Source of the DNA: Bacteroidales bacterium
GTDB lineage: Bacteria; Bacteroidota; Bacteroidia; Bacteroidales; UBA4417
Reading direction: 5' to 3'
Assembly: GCA_016707785.1 (NCBI GenBank)
Contig: JADJGZ010000008.1
Location: 62,001-126,000 of the forward strand
Length of the DNA stretch: 64,000 bases
Shown here: positions 28,131-37,106 of the stretch, one piece after another
Position numbering within the stretch: the stretch's first letter is position 1
Layout of the letters: every line of letters begins with the position of its first letter
Notes under the pieces: generated by a model
The model's database searches: none
Seen by the model: only the letters and a program-made list of their open reading frames with translations
What the model was told of the DNA's origin: nothing
Translations under genes and position numbers: made by a program

Positions 28131-28596
28131 AGTTTTGGTTATTGAACTTCTGTGTTTATAAATATGCTTGTTTTGTTTTTCGAGCATATGACGTGATGTT
28201 TTTAAAAATGTTACAAGCTTTTTAATGATTGATGAAAAAATAGGTTTGAGTTTAATTCTAACTGTTCATGAACAGTGATGTAAAAGTAGTATAGCAAGAT
28301 AACTCCAATCAAATGTTTTCGATAAGCAGCCTTTAATAATCGCTATATGAATTCAACGAAGATTTAGCTATTTGACCGGTTATTCTTTGCTTTTTACCGA
28401 GTGAAACTTTTAAGTGATTTCTGTTTAGTATAAAGAACCTTTCGGCAAATTCTGAGTAATGACAGGTAATACAAGTAGAGATAATTATTAATAAGAATAG
28501 AACAGGAAAGATCTCAATTGGTTGACCAATATATTTTTTTTAACAATTAAATAACAAACTCTTCTTCTGAAAAATGTTGAGAATCAAGGTAAAAAC
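28131..28596. other. intergenic region, 466 bp
   Basis: AT-rich sequence upstream of the repeat-protein gene. It holds the 16-bp palindrome annotated separately; no RNA gene or additional reading frame with coding character was seen. Confidence 0.5.
28261..28276. promoter_or_regulatory. 16-bp perfect palindrome, possible operator
   Basis: ACTGTTCATGAACAGT is its own reverse complement, and lies 131 bp upstream of the repeat-protein start at 28130. The form suits a dimeric helix-turn-helix regulator, but no known regulator is nearby. Confidence 0.4.
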
Positions 28597-28631
28597 AAAG
28601 AAGGCCGTCATTTCTGACGGCCTTCTTTTCA
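28597..28631 (-). terminator. rho-independent terminator of the SusC/SusD locus
   Basis: AAGAAGGCCGTCA pairs with TGACGGCCTTCTT around TTTC, with T-rich flanks in both directions. It lies 23 bp beyond the stop of the last gene of the minus-strand SusC-SusD-lipoprotein unit. Confidence 0.82.
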
Positions 28632-28653
28632 TGAATTGATTATTTCCGGTAAT

Positions 28654-29480
28654 CTATAAAGGAGTATACTCTTCATCGATTACGCGAGCACCTGTTCCGC
28701 CAATATAGAAATAATGGAGGAAGAAATGGCCAGTGGCTGGATCATAATAGGAACGTTCAGTGGTTGAACCAAGGATTTCAACGGGTACTCCATTTGAAAA
28801 AGATACATCGTTGGTTACAGGATCAACTGTAATATCAACAAAATAGCCTGATCCTCCGAGGTCGCCTGCAGGGATATTGCAAGTATAGGCGCTAATTGGG
28901 GTTAAGAATTTTTCTTCGTCAATTGGCCTTGGTCCAGCAGTAGGATGGGTGAATACTCCAACACACTGATATGTGCCAGCATAAAGGTTTGCTACTGCAA
29001 TCTTTGTTTTAGAGTTGTTCAGAACACTCCTACCATCAGCCATAACACTTTTATAGATAAGTGTCCATTAATCACCAATAGGATTAAGACTTTCATCTGC
29101 TGGCAACGGATCACCCTTGACAGCGATGTCTTTTCTTAAATCAGCAAAGTGATTGAGAATTCCTTGGAGACTTCAGCAGTTGCATTTGCACTTGCAACAT
29201 CAATGGTTGTCATTAAGACTTCTTCTGATTTACTGGCATCAGCATAGCGGTATACACGTTATACACTTCAATAGTGGTGATTCCGGGTCCTTGAGGAACG
29301 ACAACCAACCAGATCGACTGTAGGTGTATTTCCAAGTTTATAGGGAACGCTTGATGTTGGACTAACGAGTCCACCGGTTTTAACATCGGCGGTCACGAGG
29401 TCTTCTGATTTATTACATGCTGTAAACAGTAGCCCAAGCATTGTAAAAATCAAAATGAACACATTTATTTTTGATTTCAT
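28654..29480 (-). pseudogene. SusD-associated outer-membrane lipoprotein, multiply disrupted as sequenced
   Basis: Start MKSKINVFILIFTMLGLLF with lipobox LLFTAC (about 17-22). The frame breaks near 29301-29308 (one extra base); VVVPQGPGITTIEVYNVY follows in another frame, breaks near 29250, continues as RYADASKSEEVLMTTIDVA, breaks again near 29150, continues DLRKDIAVKGDPLPADESL, and meets an in-frame TAA at 29068-29070 where Tyr is expected (GD-stop-WTL). The remaining 129 residues to 28654 are intact. The protein would be about 275 residues, third in a SusC-SusD-lipoprotein unit, and its likely role is surface glycan or peptide binding. I could not name the family. Confidence 0.72.
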
Positions 29481-29522
29481 ACGATTTAATTTTAAGGTTG
29501 TTATTAAATTACTTGAGACTGA

Positions 29523-31066
29523 TTAGTCAACATCCCACCAAACTTTGGTATTCAGATCATCAGCACCACCGAGCAGTCCAACGCCAGCTGAGAGATTGGT
29601 TGGATTACGGGCAGCTTCATCAGTTGGGTAAGGGAAGCGAACGGGGATTTTACCATCGTTCATTCCATCTTCAGCAGGAGTAAGCACTGGGTAACCTGTT
29701 CTTCTCCATTCGATCCAGCTTTGCAAGCCCTGGTCGAAAGATGCTGCCCAACGTTGAGTACTGATAAGTTCCATTGCATGTGCAGGATCCCAGCCAAACA
29801 CATCTTTGGCGATAAAATCAGCAGCTAATGAATCAGTAGTAGCACCATCCATTGGGAGGTATCCATAGCCATCAACAGCTGTGACAAGAGCGTCGCCAAA
29901 TTGCGCATAGGATCCATAGATACCTTCATAATAGAAGGCCTCAGCAGCTGTGTTACCACCTGGAATGTATCCTTTGAAAGCGGCTTCAGCAAGAATGAAC
30001 TGTAAGTTCCGCATAGCTCATGAGCATACCAGGAAGAGGAGCTGGCCAGTAAAATCTTTAGCACCAACCTTCGATGTATTTTTGATCCCGCCATCATTAT
30101 AGGCAAGCGCTTTAGCAGAAGTGAGACCATTTGGCATTCCTTCAAAAGTGTTCCACGACCTGATTTCTCAGCATAGAGGCAAATCCTATAATCAAGATTA
30201 GGTGAATTTGTCCACATCATATCAGTGAGTGTTTTACTAACACGATGATCATCACGGGTTTTCCTGTTTTCGTTTATCGGGTGGTTATTTGGAGCAGATC
30301 CGAGATATTGGAGAGCAGCATTATCGGAATTGCTTTCAAAAACTGGATAAGTTGCAGCATCTGCTACCATTTTTGACATTTCAGTAGTAACAAAAGCGGC
30401 ATCTTTAGCTGACATACGAAGGAGAAGACGCATTCTCAGAGAGTTGGCGAATTTTTTCCATTTCATAATATCATTATCAAAAAGTATATCACCTTCGATA
30501 TCGCCACCATCTTCACTCAAGAGTGAGTTGGCGGTTTCCAGTTTGGCAATTACATCCCTATAGATGGTTTCCTGTGAATCATATGCAGGAAGAGTGTTCT
30601 CAGAACCTTTCCAGGCATCGGTATAAGGAACCGGGCCGAACATATCAGTAAGCAGGGTGGAGATATATCCTTTGAGGACCAGGGCAATACCCTGATAGTT
30701 GTTATGTTGACGATCGACTGCAACATTGTACAGGGTTTGCACGTCCATTCCGTTTGCAGCATAGAAGCTTGACCAAGTTGCATTAACAACAGAAGTACGA
30801 TAGATATAACGATCTTCATCGGTATATTGACATTTGGCTTCATGCTGAGCCCAGCAATTCCCCATTTCTTCCCCTACGAAAATTTCATGTACGCGGTCGG
30901 TCATACTCTCGATAGCACTGGTGAGAAGCATTCCGGGGGCAGCTTTTTCAAGGCCTGCATTGTTAGGGTCGGTATTGATCGACTCAAAATCTTTTGTGCA
31001 GGCACCTATTATTAAAAGAACTGCAGTTAAGGCAACAGCAATTCCGGCGATTCGTATTTTTTTCAT
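29523..31066 (-). pseudogene. SusD/RagB-family lipoprotein, three frameshifts as sequenced
   Basis: SusD-type proteins are surface lipoproteins that cap the SusC transporter and deliver ligand. The N-terminus has a signal with lipobox IIGAC near residue 22 and the opening DFESINTDPNNAG typical of the SusD-like_2 group. The frame is lost after SGRGT (near 30150), resumes as TFEGMPNGLTSAKALAYND, shifts at about 30044 to APLPGMLMSYAEL, and shifts again near 30005 to QFILAEAAFKGYIPGG, running to 29523. Repaired, it is about 514 residues. Between the breaks the sequence is well conserved. It lies 23 bp after susC. Confidence 0.82.
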
Positions 31067-31088
31067 GTGTTTTCTAATTTAAGAGTTA

Positions 31089-34000
31089 CTAAAATTTCAC
31101 GCCAATGTTGAATCCAAGGCTCTTAGCTGATGGTAGCTGTCCGAATTCCAGACCCTGGGCATTTCCAAGATTGAAGGAGGTTTCGGGGTCAACATGGGGA
31201 ACTACACTGTAAATGAGTGCCAGGTTTCTGCCAACGACTGAAATAGTGAGGTCGTTTAGCGGGAGATTTCCAAGTTTCTTGAATGTGTATCCAAAGCGAA
31301 GTTCGCGGAGTTTTACATAACTTCCATCAAACACACTACCTGCACAAATACTATTACTGAAAGCAGCGTGATTATATTCTTCAGAAGTAACAACTACATC
31401 ATTTGGAACGTATGTAATGTTTCCATTAGCATCAGTAGTTTCTTTAACACCATCACCCACAATTCCACCTTCTCTTCCGATGAGTGTTTCATCCAGTGCT
31501 CCTGCATATCTGCCCCAGGCGTTTGTCATGGAATAGATTTCGCCACCCATATGAATGTCGATCAGGACGCTTGCAGTGATACCCTTGTAGTTGAATTCGT
31601 TGAAGAAACCACCTACCCAATCCGGTTGATAATTACCTAGGATTTTCAGGTCACCTTTAACAGGAACTCCGGCACGATGGATGATATTACCATCATCATC
31701 ACGGAGGAAGTCAGCACCATACAATGATCCAAAAGGCTGGCCAGGAATAGCCATAACCTTTATATCCCAATAGGTACCTAATTCATATTGTTCAACACCA
31801 GGAGCAAGTGATACAACTTCATTATTATTTTTAGCGAAGTTGAAGTTAACATTCCAGCTAAATCCTGAAGGATCTTTAAATGGAGTAGCACCGAGAGAAA
31901 TTTCAACCCCTTTATTACGGATTTCACCGGCATTGATAGTCTTGGAGGTATATCCGGATGCAGGTGAAACAGGGATACTGATGATCTGGTCAGTGGTTTT
32001 GGTGTCATAATAAGTAACTTCCAGGCTAATCCTATCCATGAGGAATTTAAACTCAGCGCCCAATTCTATTGAATGGGTGAACTGAGGGCTAAGATCAGCA
32101 TTAGGAAGGTTGTTAGGAACGAATTGGTTGAGATATTTTGTTGCTGAGTTCCAGCCGTCTCCAAAGCTTAGTACTGGCAGGAGGGAATAAGGATCGGTAT
32201 CACTACCTACTTTTGCCCAACTTGCCCTTATTTTAGCAAATGATAAGGTTTTTGATTTAACGCTCAACATATCAGTGATTATACCACTAGCTGTAACTGA
32301 AGGGTAGAAGTATGAATTCTTGCCATCTGGCAGAGTACTCGACCAGTCATTTCTGCCTGTGAAATCCAGGAAGAGGTAGTTATTGTATGAGAATTGACCG
32401 GAGAAGTATAAACTGTTAATCCTTTTCTGGCGGTCGGTACTGGTGGTACGTAAGGCAACTCTAGAGTTTGTAAGTGTATAAACATCGGCTACTGCAAGTT
32501 CATCAGCAGCGCCAAATGTCTGGTGATAGAACTGATTCATTGAACTTCCCCCTGCATTCAAAGTAAAGCCTAAGTTTTGAGTTAGCTTACTGTCGAACAT
32601 GATGAGAAAGTCATTGTTGATTTGTTTGAAGGTAGAGAGAGATTCAGTATAATATCCGTAAGGGTTATCGATATCATTGAAAGCGGCTCTTTCAGTGTTG
32701 AGGTTATTATAACCATCCACACCTGTTCTCACAAATGCTGATAAATGATCAGTAAACTGATATTGAACCTTTGCGTTTCCATAAATTCTATCCCTGTCCA
32801 GTTTATTGGTGTTTTCATTGAGAGTGAAATAGGGATTATTATGGTAATTGTAATTCCAGTTATATTTTGAGCCATCCTCATTGTAATAGTTTTTCAGGTC
32901 AGTATAATTAACCTGGCGTGCAGCCCAAATGAATTGTTGCATAACGTTTTGAGCATCATAACCGTAACCTGGAAGGTTTTCGCTATTAGCCATAACATAG
33001 TTTGCAGAACCGGAGATATTCAGTTTTTCCGTTGGATTTGCTGATGCCCCGATAGCCAATGTATTCTTCTTATAATCGGTGTTTGGGAGCATCCCTTTCT
33101 GGTTCATGTTGGTATATGAAAGCCTGAAACTGGCATCTTTACTCCCGCCTGATACAGCAACATTGGTTGTTGAAGTGGTACCTGTTTCCAGAAAGTCTTT
33201 AATATTATCAGGATGTGAAATCCAGGGAGTAGGTTGACGGACACCATCAACAACAGGTGAGTCATATTGAGGAATAAGTAAACCAGCATCCATTTTTGGG
33301 CCCCAGCTTTCATCAACTCCATCATTTACACCTCCATTGGCTCCATCAACGTATTCAAATTGACCAGCAGAGCCTTGTCCGTATCCATTTTGATAATTAG
33401 GGAGTCTGAGCGGAGTTTCAAAAGTGGTTGAATTGGAAAGTTCAACGCCAAGGCCTTTGGCTTTTCGCATATTTGAACTTAATGAACCTGCTTTGGTGGT
33501 AATAAGCACAACACCATTTGCAGCTAATGAACCATAAAGAGCGGCAGCATTAGGTCCTTTAAGAACGGAGATACTTTCAATATCATCCGGGTTAATATCG
33601 GCGGCACCATTTCCCCTGTTTACACCATCAGTACCATCGCCACTGAATTCTGAGTTGCTGAGAGGAATACCATCAACAATAAAAAGTGGTTGGCTGTTGG
33701 TTTTGAGTGAGGAAGCTCCGCGGATAACGATTCTTGAAGAAGAACCTACTGCACCGGAAGCGTTGGTGATTTGTACACCGGACACCTTACCACTGAGAGA
33801 ATTAATGATATTGGTTTCCTTTGCTTTAGAAATTTCGTCGCCTTTAACATCCTGTACGGAATATCCCAGGGATTTTTTTTCACGGGAGATACCCAAAGCT
33901 GTGACAATAACACCTTCTACAATTTGTGCTTCACTTTGCAATACCACATCTATAACGTTAGATGCACCGATTGCCAATTCAGTGGTTTTCAGCCCAATGA

Positions 34001-34220
34001 AGGTAAAAACCAAAGTGGTAGCGTCTTTAGGGACAGTTAACTGGTACTTGCCGTCAATGTCAGTCAAGGTGCCTGATGTGGTTCCTTTAATAAGAACTGT
34101 AACACCAGGTATACCGTTGCCGTCGTCGGCACTGGTAACTTTACCTGTAATTGTTCGTTGTGCAAGCACCTGCATGCCGGTAAAAAGCAGCAGTGCAAGC
34201 AAAATGCTTAGTTTTCTCAT
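31089..34220 (-). CDS. SusC/RagA-family TonB-linked outer-membrane protein
   Basis: A 1043-residue SusC-type transporter. The ATG at 34220 (MRKLSILLALLLFTGMQVLA) gives a proper signal peptide; the open frame extends to 34277. After it come the carboxypeptidase-like domain (TGKVTSADDGNGIPGVTVLIK), the SusC signature region with SLSGKVSGVQITNASGA and FIVDGIPLSN, and a barrel ending FNIGVKF with the terminal Phe. It forms a pair with the SusD-like gene, but no glycoside hydrolase, sigma/anti-sigma or hybrid two-component gene is next to it, so the cargo is unknown. Confidence 0.93.
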   Translation of the reverse strand: MRKLSILLALLLFTGMQVLAQRTITGKVTSADDGNGIPGVTVLIKGTTSGTLTDIDGKYQLTVPKDATTLVFTFIGLKTTELAIGASNVIDVVLQSEAQIVEGVIVTALGISREKKSLGYSVQDVKGDEISKAKETNIINSLSGKVSGVQITNASGAVGSSSRIVIRGASSLKTNSQPLFIVDGIPLSNSEFSGDGTDGVNRGNGAADINPDDIESISVLKGPNAAALYGSLAANGVVLITTKAGSLSSNMRKAKGLGVELSNSTTFETPLRLPNYQNGYGQGSAGQFEYVDGANGGVNDGVDESWGPKMDAGLLIPQYDSPVVDGVRQPTPWISHPDNIKDFLETGTTSTTNVAVSGGSKDASFRLSYTNMNQKGMLPNTDYKKNTLAIGASANPTEKLNISGSANYVMANSENLPGYGYDAQNVMQQFIWAARQVNYTDLKNYYNEDGSKYNWNYNYHNNPYFTLNENTNKLDRDRIYGNAKVQYQFTDHLSAFVRTGVDGYNNLNTERAAFNDIDNPYGYYTESLSTFKQINNDFLIMFDSKLTQNLGFTLNAGGSSMNQFYHQTFGAADELAVADVYTLTNSRVALRTTSTDRQKRINSLYFSGQFSYNNYLFLDFTGRNDWSSTLPDGKNSYFYPSVTASGIITDMLSVKSKTLSFAKIRASWAKVGSDTDPYSLLPVLSFGDGWNSATKYLNQFVPNNLPNADLSPQFTHSIELGAEFKFLMDRISLEVTYYDTKTTDQIISIPVSPASGYTSKTINAGEIRNKGVEISLGATPFKDPSGFSWNVNFNFAKNNNEVVSLAPGVEQYELGTYWDIKVMAIPGQPFGSLYGADFLRDDDGNIIHRAGVPVKGDLKILGNYQPDWVGGFFNEFNYKGITASVLIDIHMGGEIYSMTNAWGRYAGALDETLIGREGGIVGDGVKETTDANGNITYVPNDVVVTSEEYNHAAFSNSICAGSVFDGSYVKLRELRFGYTFKKLGNLPLNDLTISVVGRNLALIYSVVPHVDPETSFNLGNAQGLEFGQLPSAKSLGFNIGVKF

Positions 34221-34371
34221 AAACTGGTGGTTTTGATTAGTTAGATGGTTGGTTAGATTGGTTGAAATTTTAAACAAAGCTTTTAATGTTTATCATAGGC
34301 AATTCGCTGGTTTATTAACGTATCATTAATCAACTGTTAAGTATTGTTAAAAATCGCGTGAATTTACTTAA

Positions 34372-34390
34372 TAAAGTTTAGTAAACTTTA
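34372..34390. promoter_or_regulatory. 19-bp palindrome upstream of susC, possible operator
   Basis: TAAAGTTTA and TAAACTTTA are exact reverse complements around one G. It lies 152 bp upstream of the susC start. Confidence 0.4.
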
Positions 34391-34603
34391 GAAAGTAAAA
34401 AAAAAATTTACACTTAATGCTTAATTGTCTAGCTTTCCGAGTAAAGATAATTTACAAAATGGCATAAAATTCTTTTTTTTACATAGTTTCAGTAAAAAAA
34501 ATGCATTTATACTTTAGCGATTGTATTTCACAATATGAAATTAGTCATTATTAAGATCAATAAAGTGCTTGTTGCATTTTAGTAATTAACATATTTATTC
34601 ACA

Positions 34604-34632
34604 AATAGAAGAGGCTGACAAATGCCAGCCTC
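34604..34632 (-). terminator. terminator-like hairpin
   Basis: GAGGCTG (34611-34617) pairs with CAGCCTC (34626-34632). On the minus strand it is followed by TTCTATTTG, so it may end transcription from the lyase/membrane-protein unit at 35-37 kb. Confidence 0.5.
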
Positions 34633-35007
34633 AGAATTAACCAACCACCTCAACCGAACCACCAGTTGAGACTATCTTTAAAATTGTTCTTTAATTTTTC
34701 TACAAAAAGTATGTGCATACATTTTCTAAACTTTGAAGTGATATACCATTTCTTTATAATACATTCAATCACTTAGTGCTTCTATTAAAAGATGCCCTGG
34801 AAACATCACTCATAAAGCATCATAAGTATTTCCTGCTTTTCTTTGGATATTATCTTCAAATGTAAATCATGGATTTTTCATCGAAAAAAGAATTCGATGA
34901 AATCAGAAGAAATTGCGTTGAAAGGCTGAAAAGAGGGAATGAAGAATTTACCGTCTGAAGACTGTTAATTACCGGGTAAAAAGCAGTAATAGTAGAATTA
35001 CTGAATA

Positions 35008-35448
35008 TTAGCGCATTATTTTAAGAAATGATGAGTATGCGAAAATAAACATGGCAGTAAGCAGAACGTTAATGGTGGGCATATTGAAACCCTTGATAAA
35101 CAGAAGCGGTGAAATCAGGATCATGATCTGGGAAGCTGTATAGAAATGGAATCCCACTTTTTTAAGTTGCCACATTAATATTGCTCCAATGAAAGCGATC
35201 ATATATAACAATCCGCTTGTTAGCAGGAAAAATCTTCCACCGGAAAGAAGTAGTTTGATAAGGTCTTGTTGCTCGGTGTCCCAGGTTTTAGGTTCCAGAG
35301 TAAGGAAGAAATTGTAGAAGGCGCCAATCGTTCCATAAGCGAAAGCTCCCAGGCCACTTCCAATAAATGTGAGGATACAAAGAAATTTCAGAATCCTGAT
35401 TCTTTGAGCCTGGAATAAAGGGTCAGATGGAATTTGATTTTCAGACAT
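35008..35448 (-). CDS. four-helix membrane protein, function unknown
   Basis: A 146-residue protein with four predicted membrane helices (about 20-45, 67-90, 92-112, 118-143) and a short hydrophilic N-terminus. No recognised domain or motif. It lies 24 bp downstream of the MIO lyase on the same strand and is likely co-transcribed, but this does not suggest a clear role. Confidence 0.65.
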   Translation of the reverse strand: MSENQIPSDPLFQAQRIRILKFLCILTFIGSGLGAFAYGTIGAFYNFFLTLEPKTWDTEQQDLIKLLLSGGRFFLLTSGLLYMIAFIGAILMWQLKKVGFHFYTASQIMILISPLLFIKGFNMPTINVLLTAMFIFAYSSFLKIMR

Positions 35449-35472
35449 TTTCTTGTATAATGAGGTGTTTCC

Positions 35473-36996
35473 TTATTCCAGGCTACCTACGATTTTTTCA
35501 ACTTCTTCAAGAATTTCGCAACTCTTAACCAGTTTTTTCATTGCATTATGGTCGTTATAGAGAGGCCGGTCGACTTCAAGGAATTCAACATAACGACGAA
35601 TCACTTCATGTGCTTTTTTCACTCCGGGGCCAAAATTATATTCTCTGAAGTCCAGGGCCTGAGCGGCTGCCATTAGTTCAATTCCTAATATACCGTATGC
35701 ATTGTCCAGTATCTGGAAATTCTTAATTGCAGTATTCATTCCCATGCTGACAAAATCTTCCTGGTCAGCTGCTGCAGGAATAGATTGAATACAAGCAGGT
35801 GCAGATAGTATACGTTGTTCAACAATCTGCATATCGGCGGTATACTGACTCAGCATTAATCCGGAGAACATTCCGGCACCTTTTGTGAGGAAAGCAGGGA
35901 GTCCAACACTCAGGGCTGGATTATTGAGACGGTTCATTCTTCGCTCACTCAGTACACTTACCATAGTGATTACATACCCGGCCATATCCATTGGGACTGC
36001 AACCGGAGAGCCCTGGAAGTTAGCCCCGGATAATTGAATATTTTCTTCCGGGAAAAAGATTGGATTATCTCCTACGCCATTCAATTCAATTTCGACCTGA
36101 GAACGGGCATATTTAAGTGCATCATGCGCGGCGCCTATTACCTGAGGGGTTGATCTCATGCTATAGGCATCCTGTACTTTACATTTTACACGACCTTCGG
36201 CCAGGTCACCGCCTGTTACCATTTTCCTTATGGCAGCTGCAGAACGGACAGCTCCGGCAAAACCACGGACTTCATGAAGCCGTGGCAGGTAAGGTTTCAT
36301 ATTTGCTTTTAATGCTTCCAGCGACATTGATGTTGCAATTTCAGCCTGTTTTAGCCAGTTATTGGCATCAAACAGAAAGATTGCACTCATCGCAGTGAGT
36401 ACATTAGAGCCGTTGATGGTAGCGAGTCCGTCACGTGCCTGCAGTCCGGGAACAGGGATTCCCGCAAGATTCAGCGCTTCTTTCCCTTCAAGGAGTTCGC
36501 CCTGGAAGTATGCTTTCCCTTCACCCATCATTAAAAGAGCAATTTGTGACATGGGTGCAAGGTCTCCGCAAGCGCCTACTGAACCTTTCTGGCAAACATA
36601 AGGGGTTACTCCCTTATTTAGCATATCCACCAGGGTTTGAGTGATTTCAAGCCTGCAGCCTGAATTCCCATGCGCATGAACATTGATTCTGCCAAGCATT
36701 GCACCCCTGACATACTCAAGAGGCATGGGGTCGCCAATCCCGGCTGCATGATTATAGATCAGGTATTTCTGAAAATCTTTCACCTGGTCATCAGTCAGAA
36801 CGACTTCTGAAAATTCACCAATACCTGTATTCACTCCATACATAATTTCTCCGGCAAGGATCTTCTTTTCCAGCATTGCTCTGCACCTATCGATACGGGT
36901 AATGGCATCAGGATGCAATTCTACTTTCTGGTTATGACGTGAAACATTGACAACGTCTTCAATACTAAGTCCGTTCCCGGTTATGATAAGTGTCAT
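35473..36996 (-). CDS. aromatic amino acid lyase (HAL/PAL family) with Ala-Cys-Gly triad
   Basis: A 507-residue member of the MIO-dependent lyase family (histidine, phenylalanine and tyrosine ammonia-lyases). It has YGVNTGIGEF, the NHAAGIGDP selectivity region (Asn82, His83), QDAYSMRSTPQV, and the C-terminal DQEDFVSMG. At the cofactor site the invariant Ala-Ser-Gly reads Ala142-Cys143-Gly144 (VGACGDLAP), Cys codon TGC at 36568-36570. As I recall, Ser143Cys in Pseudomonas histidine ammonia-lyase stays active, so loss of function need not follow. The substrate cannot be assigned; an adjacent second lyase with the canonical triad looks like the histidine enzyme. Confidence 0.88.
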   Translation of the reverse strand: MTLIITGNGLSIEDVVNVSRHNQKVELHPDAITRIDRCRAMLEKKILAGEIMYGVNTGIGEFSEVVLTDDQVKDFQKYLIYNHAAGIGDPMPLEYVRGAMLGRINVHAHGNSGCRLEITQTLVDMLNKGVTPYVCQKGSVGACGDLAPMSQIALLMMGEGKAYFQGELLEGKEALNLAGIPVPGLQARDGLATINGSNVLTAMSAIFLFDANNWLKQAEIATSMSLEALKANMKPYLPRLHEVRGFAGAVRSAAAIRKMVTGGDLAEGRVKCKVQDAYSMRSTPQVIGAAHDALKYARSQVEIELNGVGDNPIFFPEENIQLSGANFQGSPVAVPMDMAGYVITMVSVLSERRMNRLNNPALSVGLPAFLTKGAGMFSGLMLSQYTADMQIVEQRILSAPACIQSIPAAADQEDFVSMGMNTAIKNFQILDNAYGILGIELMAAAQALDFREYNFGPGVKKAHEVIRRYVEFLEVDRPLYNDHNAMKKLVKSCEILEEVEKIVGSLE

Positions 36997-37106
36997 GCTA
37001 AATGTGTTATTGGATTAACAATAGCGGCAAATTTCAAAAAATAATGATTCCCTCCAACTAATTCTTAAACTTTGTTTTTAAAAAGGGTCAAGATGAGTTA
37101 CAAAAA

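Larger units (their letters stand above)
34221..35007. other. intergenic region, about 790 bp
   Basis: A very AT-rich region between susC and the 35.0-kb membrane gene, both on the minus strand. It contains a 19-bp palindrome (34372-34390) and a terminator-like hairpin (34604-34632). A 29-codon plus-strand frame at 34869-34958 begins MDFSSKKEFDEIRRN; there is no support for it beyond its coding-like composition. No RNA gene was recognised. Confidence 0.5.

Noticed and set aside
28654..34220. Complete polysaccharide utilisation locus
   Set aside because: Only SusC, SusD and one lipoprotein are present; no glycoside hydrolase, lyase or dedicated regulator flanks them.
33655..34236. Long open frame antisense to susC (193 codons)
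   Set aside because: It is a shadow of the strongly conserved SusC frame, with no domain and no plausible signal.
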